64,000 nt of DNA from G965218495 sp965218495. Its GTDB lineage: Bacteria; Bacteroidota; Rhodothermia; Rhodothermales; Bin80. The notes beneath the pieces were generated by a model that was not told the origin of the DNA, searched no databases, and was given only the letters and a program-made list of their open reading frames with translations. Below are positions 47,640 to 57,425 of the stretch, piece by piece. The first letter of the stretch is position 1. Every line of letters begins with the position of its first letter. Position numbers and translations under genes: made by a program. The DNA is taken from positions 4,526,001 to 4,590,000 of the forward strand of contig OZ244626.1 of assembly GCA_965218495.1 (NCBI GenBank), in the 5' to 3' direction.

Positions 47640-49002
47640 GGCTTCTGCATCGCGCGAAGCACTGCTCTGGGATATCGAATCGGTGGAAGTTGGCTTGGAT
47701 CAACGCCTGGGTGTGCGTCCCGACTTCGGCGGCCCAATTCACAAAGCGCTCTGGCGTCCACGCGGCGTAGGCTTGATGGTGCGAGGGCATGTGATGCTGG
47801 TTCGTCACGTGTTGACCTCGCAAAAGACCACGACGATGCGCTGCTATGTACGTATCATCCTGCCGATCGAGGTAAATCTCCACCGTGTCCTGATGTACCA
47901 GCGCGTAGACGGTCTTTCCTGCATACTTGAAGGGTACGCTGTAGTAGCATTTGTCGATCGACACGTGATAATTGAACTGCACCTTACGCTTGCTCGTCCA
48001 CTCACCGTACCGGTAAGGCGTGCGTGGTAGCGGGCGTAGCGCAGGCTTGTCCAGATCTACAAACCAGCTGTGACGACTGCCATCCTTTTTCTGGAAGGGC
48101 TGGGCGTTGAGTGCTTCCAGCAACGGGGCGATGGCTGCATTCAGGTCTTGTAGACTGGAGAAGTGACGATTGCGAAGTGGCGCCAGGATGCGCCTTTGAG
48201 CCTGCAACACGGCGTTCTCAACGGCGGCTTTATCCTTTGGTTTTCCTGGTCGAGTAGGCAGCACACAGACCTGGTAGTGATCCGCCAATTCCTGAAACGT
48301 TGCGTTGATCTTCGCTACGTCACCCCTGTTTATCGCCGTCACGGCGGTCTTCATGTTGTCCGGAACCAACACGCGAGGCGTGCCACCTAAAAACTCGAAG
48401 CATCGCCGAAGCGATCCGCAGACATCTTTCAGCTGCTGCGTTAAGGTCGCCTCTACAAAGGTGTAATGGGACGCGCCCAGCGTTGCGACAAAGAGCTCAA
48501 CCTCACGTGACTTGCCCGTGCGAGGGTCTACGATGGAGGGCTTTTTTCCTGAGTAGTCCACGAAGAGCTTCTCGCCCGCCCGGTGTTCCAGACGCATCTC
48601 CAAGTGCCTGTCGCTGCCACGCCACTGGCGGTACCGCAGGCAAAACTGGCTATACTCCAGGCCATCAGGATGGCCCGCTTTGTACTCAAGCCACAGTTGC
48701 CGCACCGTCATATACGAGTGCTTGGCCAAGGCCTTGTGAACCTGCTCCCAATCTGGCAGCGGCCGCTGAGGCACCTGTTGCTTGTCGTCCGAAGGGAAGA
48801 GCTGCCGCTGCAGCTCTGCATCGCTCAATGCAGCGCACTGCGACCAGGTCAACCCCGTCTGCTGTACTCGCGCCAACGTACGAGATACCGTGCTGCGACC
48901 GACTCCTACTTGCTGCGCGATGCGCCGCTCAGAGTAATTCTGCTCGTAGCGTAGGGAAAGGATATACTTGATTCTGCGCATCGGTATGCGGTGTGCTGCC
49001 AT
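47640..49002 (-). pseudogene. istA: IS21 transposase IstA, N-terminal part
   Basis: From ATG 49002: MAAHRIPMRRIKYILSLRYEQNYSERRIAQQVGVGRSTVSRTL (helix-turn-helix), LFVDYSGKKPSIVDPRTG (first Asp), VELFVATLGASHYTFVEATLTQQL, PRVLVPDNMKTAV (second Asp), PGKPKDKAAVENAVLQAQRRILAPLRN (Glu), and a C-terminal Mu-type beta-barrel (TPYRYGEWTSKRKVQFNYHVSIDKCYYSVPFKYAGKTV). The frame is disrupted at RCRSLL by the IS4-like element; the last about 75 residues are at 39504-39736. Confidence 0.9.
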
Positions 49003-49190
49003 GTTGCTGTGCCTCCAATTTGTTAGGGAAGACACAACTTATTCAGTGTTGCTAGATGCCCAACGTCACGCTCTGCGGGGGCACCCAAGCGGCCCTATGG
49101 TATCGGATCTGGTGGCCCACATGGATCGGATTCGGTGGCCCACATGGGCCGGATTCGGTGGCCCACATGCATCGTAGTATGCATGTATTT

Positions 49191-49734
49191 GGCTCTTTTC
49201 GTCCACGCACAACACGATCGCGTGATCGGGCGGGTTTAGATATAGCCCGGTGATGTCGCGAACCTTTTCGATAAAGAAGGGATCGCTGGACAGCTTGAAC
49301 GTCCTGCTGCGATGGGGTTTGAGCCCAAAGAGGGCAAACCAGCGCTGCACTGTGCTCTTAGACACGCCTTCGGCCTCGGCCATCAGGCGAACGCTCCAAG
49401 CATTCGCATGGGCGGGCTTCTGTTGCAGCGCACGATTAATCACCTGGGCCACTTTCTCGTCATCGTGCGTTCGGGGCCGTCCCGGACGCAGCTCGTCGTG
49501 GAGCCCTTGCAAGCCACGGTCCAAGAACCGGCTCCGCCATTTGCTTACGGTGGACGCGGATACTCCCAGCGCACGGGCAACCGCAGCATTGGTGTCCCCA
49601 GCAGCGCAGGCCAGAATGGTCTTCGCTCTTTGAACCATGCCGTGGGGCATAGTAGTGGATTTCGACAAGGCGACGAGCTGGTTTCGCTGCTCATTAGAGA
49701 GAACTAGGGGCGCAAGTTTTCTTCCGCGACGCAT
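49191..49734 (-). pseudogene. IS630 transposase, N-terminal part
   Basis: From ATG 49734: MRRGRKLAPLVLSNEQRNQL, a winged/HTH module (AVARALGVSASTVSKWRSRFLDRGLQGLHDELRPGRPR), and AEGVSKSTVQRWFALFGLKPHRSRTFKLSSDPFF, ending VLCVDEKSQI with the first catalytic Asp. The IS21 insertion follows. The C-terminal part is at 38150-38688. Confidence 0.9.
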
Positions 49735-49797
49735 AGACTTCTGGCATGGATGGTGAAGTCATTAATATACGTCGCTTATTAATGGGACACAACACTA

Positions 49798-50466
49798 GCG
49801 ACAACATGGCGTGGTGGAATGGCCTGCACTTAGCGCGATAGCGCCCAAGGCCTATTTCTTGGCCAAGGTAGCCTCACCACAGTGCGGATGTGACGGGGCG
49901 GTCCCCTCCCGCATGCAGGGCCTTTTCGCGCCTGATTGGAGGCCAAAGTTGCTGTTATACCCCGATGAGTGGCTGACGGCACCATATCCTGATGGGAAAC
50001 GTACGCTCTCGCGGAGCCAATGGACGGAGAAGTCATTCTGCATGTGTCTCACAACGCCTCCAGAATGGTGCTTACCACAGCCGATGCTGCACGCAACGGG
50101 ACCAGAGCCGGAATCTTGGTTTCCCAATCACCAATCCGACAGCTCCCTGCTGCCGAAATAAAGTAATTCAAAGCCAAGGTGAAATATGCAGGCTAGAATG
50201 AAATTGTGGACTTGCCCAGGCTCTCATGAAAAGGAGGGCGTCCACATTACATTCAACCATCTCAAGAAACTTGGCGACACGAGAGACGATTCTTTTGGTA
50301 CCCTGAATCCTTTTTGCCGCACGCACCGCTGCCTACGCATAAATTACGACCCGTACGAAACGGTCGGCACGGCACGCGTAGATAGGTGAATATTCAGAAT
50401 TCATGCCCCAAGACGTGTACCCGCTGTATCAAACAGGCTGGCAAAGCGCCTCGGATCCCACATTCT
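49798..50466. other. Gene-poor gap after the IS nest
   Basis: About 670 bp with only short frames. A 67-codon frame at 50186-50389 (KEGVHITFNHLKKLGDTRDDSF) has modest protein character but no recognised family and no supporting neighbour. No RNA gene was recognised. Confidence 0.4.
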
Positions 50467-52269
50467 CTACCGCGTCACTTTTACAGTGACGATATCCAAG
50501 CCGTGATATTTCTGATGCCGCACCGAAGAAGCATAGTGCCTTAAAAGGCGAAACGATATCTCCGTTTCGTCTAGGATTTCGGCCTGTTCGTTCAGATATG
50601 TAAGACGGTTTTCCAGGTTTTCGTCCTCGATTACCGCCAGGAATTCCATCTCCACGGCCTCATCCTCTGGGCGCACGGCGACAATCAAGCGCGGTGCCTT
50701 GCCTGCCGGGTACTCGTTGCCCAGCTGCAACATACTCGCCAAGGCCTCTTCACCCGCGGAGCGCAACCTCTCAGTGGCAGCCGTATCCCAGCTAATCCTT
50801 GCAGCAACCCCTTGGAGGAAGACGTCGATTTGAGAGAAGCTGGTATTGTCCAACTGCACCTCCATACGCTGGCGGCGTCGGCTGGTCAATTCCAAAAAGG
50901 CGGTTAGTGCAATCGCCGTTGCGGTACCGATTATCATGCCGTTACCCAACAACTTTCCCCAAGGACTGCCGAACACTTCCTCAAGAACATTGTGATGCTG
51001 CACGCCAAACCCGGTGGCGACCGCAAGCCCTACCACGATAGCATTTTTCGCGTCGAGGCCTGCCCGCACGAGAGTCCGAATCCCCTCGACGAAAACCATC
51101 CCCAGCGCGACTAACAAGAATCCCCCCATGACTGGGCTGGGAATTGTGAGTAGAGCTCCCGTAACCTTGGGAAAGAACGCCAACACCACGAGAAGACCTC
51201 CCATGATGTAGCCAACACGGCGAACGGTGACGCCTGTGAGGTTGATGAACGGGACTGTGAAGGACAAGTACGAACTTGTTGGCGGTGTTCCTGCAATGCC
51301 CGACAACAGAATGCCTACCCCATTGGCGTAGATGGAGCCTTGGATGAGGCGAAAATCGGTCGCCTGCGGCCGACGCCGCGACACCTGTTGTACTGCGGCA
51401 GAATCGCCAACGCCCTTGATGGCGTGCACGAGGGTCACAATAAGGAACATCACCAGCAACGCCCCGAACTCCGTCGTCGGTGTCAGGTCAAGTCCTGGGA
51501 ACCTTGCATCGGGCACTCCGATCCAAGAAGCCACGACAACACGCTTAACATCGTATATGCCGAACATTGCTGCGGTTATGCAGCCCGTTGCAATCCCGAC
51601 CAGCAGCGACCATGGCCGCCAGCTCTTAGACGCGCGGAGGACCAATATTGCGGATACTATCAGCGTTACCGCTCCCGAGCAGAGACCTGCCGCCCTTGGT
51701 GCACCCTCAGGTACTTCTTGCAGTCGATCGAACGCGAATGGTAGGACCATAGCCGCGATCAGCATAAGTGCCGTGCCAGTGACGACCGGCGTAGTGATGC
51801 GGCGCAGCATCGGCAGCCACACTGCAACTAGCACGTAAAGGAATGACGAAACGACGATGAGGGTTGCCAGCATGGCCGGCCCACCCTCAGCCAGGGCCAA
51901 GACCGAGACCGCGATATAGTTAGGCGTGACACCGGCGATCAGAAAGTGTCCTCCGCCTATTCGTCCGATTCTGGCTGCCTGAAGTGCCGTAACCACTCCG
52001 ACAATTATCAGCGCCGCAAATACGGACCATGCTAGGGAGCCTTCGTCCTGACCGCCTGCCAGGACGTTGATAGCTACGACCAACACTACCGGTGCCAGCA
52101 CCACCAGAATACCCTGAACCCCAACACCTATGGCCACGAATGGAGGGCACGGCTCGTCCAGTTCGTAGCGAATGCTGTCGTTTGCGCGGACCGATGCCAA
52201 CTGAGGTCTCCAATTCAGGCTTCTAACAACTACTGCGACTCCAACGAGCGCGGCATCTGCGCATTCCAC
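50467..52269 (-). CDS. Xanthine/uracil-type permease with C-terminal ATPase-like domain
   Basis: 600 residues. The first about 430 form a nucleobase-type (NCS2/SLC23) transporter with about 14 helices: GVTPNYIAVSVLALAEGG, TPVVTGTALMLIAAMVLPF, GIAGTPPTSSYLSFTVPFINLTGVTVRRVGY, and FFPKVTGALLTIPSPVMGGFLLVALGMVFVEGIRTL, like the family's helix-8 to helix-10 region. After a last helix pair (about 425-455) comes a cytosolic domain of about 140 residues with RISWDTAATERLRSAGEEALASMLQLGNEYP, a helix resembling the N-box of HATPase anti-sigma/RsbW kinases, and a conserved LLRHYASSVRHQKYHGLDIVTVKV end. The substrate is inferred as a nucleobase. The ATG at 52269 may not be the true start: homology with the decayed copy begins around residue 32. 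Confidence 0.78.
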   Translation of the reverse strand: MECADAALVGVAVVVRSLNWRPQLASVRANDSIRYELDEPCPPFVAIGVGVQGILVVLAPVVLVVAINVLAGGQDEGSLAWSVFAALIIVGVVTALQAARIGRIGGGHFLIAGVTPNYIAVSVLALAEGGPAMLATLIVVSSFLYVLVAVWLPMLRRITTPVVTGTALMLIAAMVLPFAFDRLQEVPEGAPRAAGLCSGAVTLIVSAILVLRASKSWRPWSLLVGIATGCITAAMFGIYDVKRVVVASWIGVPDARFPGLDLTPTTEFGALLVMFLIVTLVHAIKGVGDSAAVQQVSRRRPQATDFRLIQGSIYANGVGILLSGIAGTPPTSSYLSFTVPFINLTGVTVRRVGYIMGGLLVVLAFFPKVTGALLTIPSPVMGGFLLVALGMVFVEGIRTLVRAGLDAKNAIVVGLAVATGFGVQHHNVLEEVFGSPWGKLLGNGMIIGTATAIALTAFLELTSRRRQRMEVQLDNTSFSQIDVFLQGVAARISWDTAATERLRSAGEEALASMLQLGNEYPAGKAPRLIVAVRPEDEAVEMEFLAVIEDENLENRLTYLNEQAEILDETEISFRLLRHYASSVRHQKYHGLDIVTVKVTR

Positions 52270-52590
52270 GACAAGGAATCCAGCAATGGCACTCGAACTC
52301 TTCCATTCAATCCTGTCTTTGCAATGTTGGAGTAGTTATCTGGCGGAGTAGAATGGTCTGGCGGGCAGGCACATTTTCTGCTGGCAATTATAGTTGAAGT
52401 CTTCGACAATTCCAACTACATGGAGAGGATGGCAGGACTCAAGCCAGGTCAGCGAACTGCGGAGCCTCGAATCTCCGACCAAGGGCGGTTGTGCCTTTCT
52501 TGTTCGGTGCATTTAGTGGGCACTAGCCAAATCGGGCCAATAGTGCTATGCTGCAGGCCATGGCGCCGACAGCACTAACCCGGATACTTC

Positions 52591-52803
52591 GATGCCAGTG
52601 GGCCACCAAACCTCACGCAAATGGGCCACCGAATCCGATGCATTAGGGCCACTGGGGTGCCGCCGCTGAACGTGAGGCCAGCCGCCTATTGACCGAGGAA
52701 ACGTTGTGCCTTCCCTGGAAGATTGGAGGCACAGGACCATGGCAGCGCACCGCATACCCTTGCACAGAATCAAGCATATCCTCCTGATGAGCGGCATCTA
52801 TTG
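52591..52803 (+). mobile_element. Remnant of an IS21-type end with truncated istA
   Basis: GTGGGCCACC/ATGGGCCACCGAATCCGATGC repeats (about 52599-52650) resemble the terminal repeats of the IS21 element at 38.7-49.2 kb. They are followed at 52739 by ATG and the reading MAAHRIPLHRIKHILLMSGIY, similar to the IstA start (MAAHRIPMRRIKYIL), then a stop at 52801. The rest of the element is missing, so this is an old truncated copy. Confidence 0.72.
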
Positions 52804-53747
52804 ATTCCGCTCAGCGACAGGGTTTTTGTCGGTTGAGTGGACGCGCACCCGGCGTGCGCCGGGTGGAGGGTTGACTTGTACAACCAGCCCTTGCAGCCCC
52901 GCGTGCTCCAACAACGTCATCTGCAAATTCTTTCGTCTTTTGAGCACAGAACGCAAGGTCACCGCAGCGGCCAGAAGAGCAGGCATCAGCGAAAAGGCCG
53001 CCTGCAACTCCAAGCTCACACGCCGCCTCTCCAGTGAATTCACGTGCCGCGTACGCGCCGAATGCGCCAGGAAGCGAGCCAGGAGGAATGGAGCGAGGTC
53101 GTTAAGAAACTCGAAGTCAATCCGGGTCTGCAAGCCACATCGCTATTACGGGATCGCCAGCGCCGCCATCCGGGCAAGAACCAGGACAGTCAGTAGCGCC
53201 TTTCAGCGGCGAACAAAGCAGTGGAAGGCCTAGGAAGGCCCTCCCAAGGAGGCGCGATTCCGTCAGGATTACGTGCCCGGTGAACTAGGTCAGGTAGTAT
53301 GAAAAGCGGACGCGTACTTCGTACCGTATGAGTGCGCTATACGCCACGAATGCCGCCGGGAGGCCTCGCGGTGCAGTATGGGCCGTGTCCAGGGGATTGT
53401 GGTGTGTGCGGTAAGTTCAAATGATCTTTGTGGGCTGACTATCGGAAAAGAGGCGTTGGCATACTTCGATGGCTTGTCACATCCCTATTGACTGAGCAGC
53501 AATGGGATGGAGTATGGTACGATCTGACGGCGTACTCCCTGGCGCTGGCCGCGTTTATATAAAATGGCCAGTCTTTTCTCTTTCCCCCGCGTGAACTTCG
53601 TAGCCCTGCGCGGCACTCCGCGTACTTTCCAGCTTCGGGGATGTGCTTCAGCGGACGTTTACGAGTGTATAGCCATGCTGCTCAGCATTTGCGACCAATC
53701 ACGGGGATGAAGCAATAGCTACGGGAAAGCAAGGTGCCGCTAGTGGG
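52804..53747. other. Gene-poor stretch
   Basis: About 0.94 kb. Opposed frames at 52798-53133 (minus) and 52826-53233 (plus) are overlapping and unrecognised; neither has a convincing start or family character. Nothing else is seen. Confidence 0.4.
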
Positions 53748-54344
53748 TTACGACTCCGCGGCAGGGTCGTACTGCATGCTCGTACAGAGGCATACCTGGC
53801 GCTTCATGCGCGTAAGCACGCTGAAGTTTTGGCAGCTTCTACAGCCCTGCCAAAAGGCGTCGTCTGAGGTCAGCTCCGAATACGTAGTCGGCCAATACCC
53901 AAGATCGGAGATGATCTTCATACCGGCAGCGCTGGTTGTGATGCAAAACAATTTGGCACTAGGGTATCGCTCACGAGAAAGCTCAAACGCACGTCGCATG
54001 ATGAGGCGCGCCAATCCCATTCCACGAAATCGAGGCGAAACTATCAGCCCCGAGTTTGCCACGTACTTGCCGCGATCCCAAGTTTCAATGTAGGAGAAGC
54101 CAGCTACTTCATTATTTGACCCCAGGGCGATGACCGCCTTGCCTTCTGCCATCTTGCTACGGATATACACGGGCTTCCGCTTGGAGACGCCAGTGCCGCG
54201 CGCCACGGCTGCGCGCCTGATAAGCTCGCAGATCTCCTCGGCAAGGACAAAATGTTCCTTCGTAGCTACCTGGATCTCGATGCCCGAATCACTGCTCCTT
54301 TTTGGTGCCTGGGTAAGAACGGGGCCGCCCCTGAATTGCTGCAA
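53748..54344 (-). CDS. GNAT-family N-acetyltransferase
   Basis: 198 residues. The N-terminal region AEEICELIRRAAVARGTGVSKRKPVYIRSKMAEGKAVIAL and the acetyl-CoA segment YVANSGLIVSPRFRGMGLARLIMRRAFELSRERYPSAKLFCITTS... (with RGMGLA, the phosphate-binding loop) are clear. The C-terminus (ELTSDDAFWQGCRSCQNFSVLTRMKRQVCLCTSMQYDP) is typical of a Bacteroidota branch that resembles N-acetylglutamate synthase-like enzymes and is often near arginine genes. No arginine gene is adjacent here, so the substrate is unproven. The region 54360-54571 is short non-coding. Confidence 0.8.
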   Translation of the reverse strand: MQQFRGGPVLTQAPKRSSDSGIEIQVATKEHFVLAEEICELIRRAAVARGTGVSKRKPVYIRSKMAEGKAVIALGSNNEVAGFSYIETWDRGKYVANSGLIVSPRFRGMGLARLIMRRAFELSRERYPSAKLFCITTSAAGMKIISDLGYWPTTYSELTSDDAFWQGCRSCQNFSVLTRMKRQVCLCTSMQYDPAAES

Positions 54345-54571
54345 AACGCAAGCAGTCTAGTCCATGAAAAGAAAAAGTATAAACGCCTTGTGGCCCGTTG
54401 ACGTGATCGCGAAACCTCACCAAAGCAAGACATCGACCAGCGAGCAAGGTAACGCTTGATCAAATTACATGAAAGGGAGCGCTCTCGACAGACGAGGGCT
54501 GCAACCAGGGTCAAAAGTACCCGTGGAATGAGTTACTGAAAGTCCAGCTGCCAGAGAACTCTGGTGGGCCG

Positions 54572-55728
54572 CTATCGCCGCAAAGCCCGAAGCCTGACGG
54601 TGCCGTCGATAGATCTAGCCTGGATGAGGTCACCACCACCATTGACTTGACCGTTAGCACTCTTTTCCTGGATGCGTCCTGAAAATTCCAGTCCGGATTC
54701 GATGTCAATGGCGTTCCCGGACACCTGTAGATTGGCTGCGTGCTTTCCAGACAACAAGATGTTTACGTTGCCATTTGTTGACCTGGCATCAACAGGTCCG
54801 GGGCTCACAAGCGCAAGCGTGAAATCTCCGTCAAGAGCGGAGACGGTAACACTGCCCTCAACTTGATTCATGGAGATATCCCCGTCGGAAGTGCTGGCTG
54901 AGATGCGCGTGCCTTGGACATCGCCAAACGTGATGTCACCGTCCAGTGTTTTCGCGTGTATGGATTCTCCGTCAGCTGACTCCACTGCGATGTCCCCGTC
55001 CGACGTGCGAAGCTCCACTGTGTGCCCGTCCACGGAGCCTACAGCGATGTTTCCATCCAAGGTGTTGGCTTGCAAAGCACCTGCCACCGATTCAAGGGAG
55101 ATGTCCCCGTCGGAGGTGCTTAAGACGACTCGCGTGCCTTGGACATCGCCGAACACGATGCCACCGTCCAGAGTCTTGGCGTGTACGGATTCGCCGTCAA
55201 CTGATTCTACTACGATATCCCCATCCGAGGTGCGAAGCTCCACTTCATAGCCATCCACGGACCCTACCGCGATGTCTCAGTCAAGTCCTTTATGTGCAGG
55301 TCACCTTGGAGCCGGTTGATAGAGACACTGCCGTCACTCGTTCGGACGCCGACGGTAAAGGATTCAGGAATCTGGACGCGGACATCAATGTCAGGCGTAT
55401 TGCGCCAGTTATTCCAGGACTGGCGTCCCTGACGATCACTGGAAATGCGAACAGCGTTATCATCAATCCGCACATCAAAATTCTGCTGCTCGAAATACTC
55501 ATGGCCCTTGGCCAGATCCTTGCCGGAAATAGACACCACGACGCTAATGTCGCGTTCAGTGCCGGATAGGACAGCGACATCTGCGTCCAAAACGCTCACT
55601 ATAAGGGACTCGGCCTCGGAAGCGTCAAAGGATGTGTCTATCATGACCTCAGATCGAACTTGGGCCGATGCACACTCAAGGACTAACAGGTTGAGCGCAA
55701 CTGCGGACAGGATGCTGGAAGGATTCAT
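54572..55728 (-). pseudogene. DUF4097 beta-helix protein, one frameshift
   Basis: Two frames make one protein of about 385 residues: 55728-55264 (signal peptide MNPSSILSAVALNLLVLECASA, DVRVQIPESFTVGVRTSDGSVSINRLQGDLHIKDL) and 55258-54572 (DGYEVELRTSDGDIVVESVDG...). The break is near 55275, where a one-base shift turns IKTLDGDIAVGSVDGYE-type text into IKDLTETSR and a stop. The protein is a ladder of about 10 repeats of about 19 residues (SDGDI.v.SvdG..h.kTLDGDI), a right-handed beta-helix. DUF4097 proteins are exported and of unknown role. It could also be a sequencing error. Confidence 0.75.
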
Positions 55729-55910
55729 GGAGTGTGCGGAATGGGTGATTCCTTGTCTGTACTACGTGGCACCGGTGAGCGTGTTGCGTGCACAAATGGG
55801 TAGTTAAAACGAGTTCAGCAGCTGAAACGGAATACAGCCTTCCTGACATTTGCCGGAACGCGAAGTGTTGCTTGGCTTGCGAATTGGCTGACGCGTGTTG
55901 CCCCTGCCTA

Positions 55911-57235
55911 TCACTGCATTCTGCGCAGTCGGACTTCACCGCCGGAAGCCCGCACATAGATGAGCTTGCCGCCGCCGTTAATGTACCCGTCAGCGATTCC
56001 GATTCCAAACTTACCGGTGAAGTCCAGATCCGATTCGATGTCTATGAATTGGCCGGCCAACTGAAAGTCAGCAGCATGCTCCCCAGCCAGCGTGATGTCT
56101 ACGTCACCGTCCGATGTAACAACGGACACCTTGCCGGGATCAAACAGGTTCAACGAGACATGTGAATCTTTGCCGTTGACCTGAATGTTGCCGGTGATGA
56201 GGCCAATTTTGATGTAACCGTCAGAGGCGCGCACCGTGCTCCCAATCGTTTGAAGTCGGTCAATGGCTATGTCTCCATTTAGTGAAATGGCTTGCACGTC
56301 GCCGGTCAGCGACCCGATATTGATATAGCCATCAGAAGTTCGTACCAAGGTATTGGCTGCCTGAATGCTGCCGATCGCAAGTTTTCCGTCCGAATTCTGT
56401 ACATGGACTGTTTCGCTATCAATTGACTCGGCTACAATGCCACCATCCAAGTTGCGTATGATGGTGCTGACAGCATGGGTATTGCCGAGCATAACATCAC
56501 CGTCCACGGTCTGAATATGGCCTACTTCGCCATCAATTGATTCGACTACAATGCCGCCATCCGATGTGCGCACAACGGTGCTGGTGGCCTCAACATCACC
56601 GAGCGCAACATCACCATCCACAGTCTGAAGATAGACGGTTTCGCCGCTGAGGTAGTTGACAGCGATATCGCCATCCGATGCGCGTGCGGCGGTGCTTGCG
56701 GCTTTGACATCGCCCAACGTAACGTCACCGTCCGCGGTGCGAAGCTCCACCTCGTCAGCTTTTACGGAACCGACCGAGATATCTCCGTCCACTGTCTTGA
56801 TTTGCAGATCACCCACCAGTTGGTTGAGGCTGACATCGCCGTCGCCGGTGCGGACGTTGACGGTAAAGTGCAGAGGGATGTGCGCCCGCGCTACAATTCT
56901 GAATTGATCGGGCGGCGTATTCCAGGTCCGATTGCCCTTCGATCTAGACTTGACATACACGGCTTTTTGTCAAAGCCCAACTCGAAATCTTGCTCATCTA
57001 AGTACTTGTGCCCGGCGGCCATATCGTCCGTCGTCGGCTCCAATTCAACCAGAACTCTGTCAACGTTGCCGGAAAGGATGTCAACATCCGCGCCATGTAC
57101 GTTGATTTCGAGGGTCTTAGTCTCAGAAGTAGGGCCATGTACATGCATCATGGCCGCAGTTTGGACTTGGGCCAAAGTGCTCGCTACAAATAGCAGGTTT
57201 AGCGCTGCTACGGCAAGGAGTCTGGGGGATTTCAT
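55911..57235 (-). pseudogene. DUF4097 beta-helix protein paralogue, one frameshift
   Basis: Frame 57235-56891 (signal peptide MKSPRLLAVAALNLLFVASTLAQ) and frame 56960-55911 (from VYVKSRSKGNRTWNTPPDQF) join into one protein of about 440 residues. The break is at about 56960 in a run of five A after GAC; one extra A gives GAC AAA AAA GCC and keeps the frame, matching the other paralogue (FDVRIDDNAVRISS). The C-terminal frame has about 14 repeats of about 19 residues (TSDGDI, TVDGDV). It is the same domain layout as the neighbour downstream, so the pair arose by duplication. Confidence 0.75.
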
Positions 57236-57425
57236 GACGAGCGGAAGTAAGGTCCAAGAGAAGCTGTGCTACACTACCCCTTGCGGGACAGTTCCGCGCT
57301 GGAAGCTGACATTTCTGCGTGTATTCGAGCGGCACCATTTGTGCGAGGAAGCCGAGCCGCCGGTGTAATCAGGCACATATCAAGGTCATAGCGCGTTCAA
57401 CTAGGTTGTTCGAATACGGTGATTT

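Larger units (their letters stand above)
38689..49183 (-). mobile_element. IS21-family element interrupting IS630
   Basis: It begins TGCATATTCC and ends with the complement TGCATACTAC. Both ends carry repeated TGTGGGCCAC motifs (two on the left, three on the right), typical of IS21 multiple terminal repeats. It is flanked by TGTATTT (38682-38688, 49184-49190), a 7-bp duplication. About 2.6 kb without its own insertions. It encodes istA and istB, with istA split. Confidence 0.9.
38147..49795 (-). mobile_element. IS630-family element, outermost shell of the nest
   Basis: The left end GTGTTATGTCCCAGTAATACGCGACG and right end (reverse complement) GTGTTGTGTCCCATTAATAAGCGACG are imperfect inverted repeats. 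TA flanks both (38145-38146, 49796-49797), the IS630 target. Without the inserted IS21 and its 7-bp duplication the element is about 1.15 kb, normal for the family. Confidence 0.88.
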
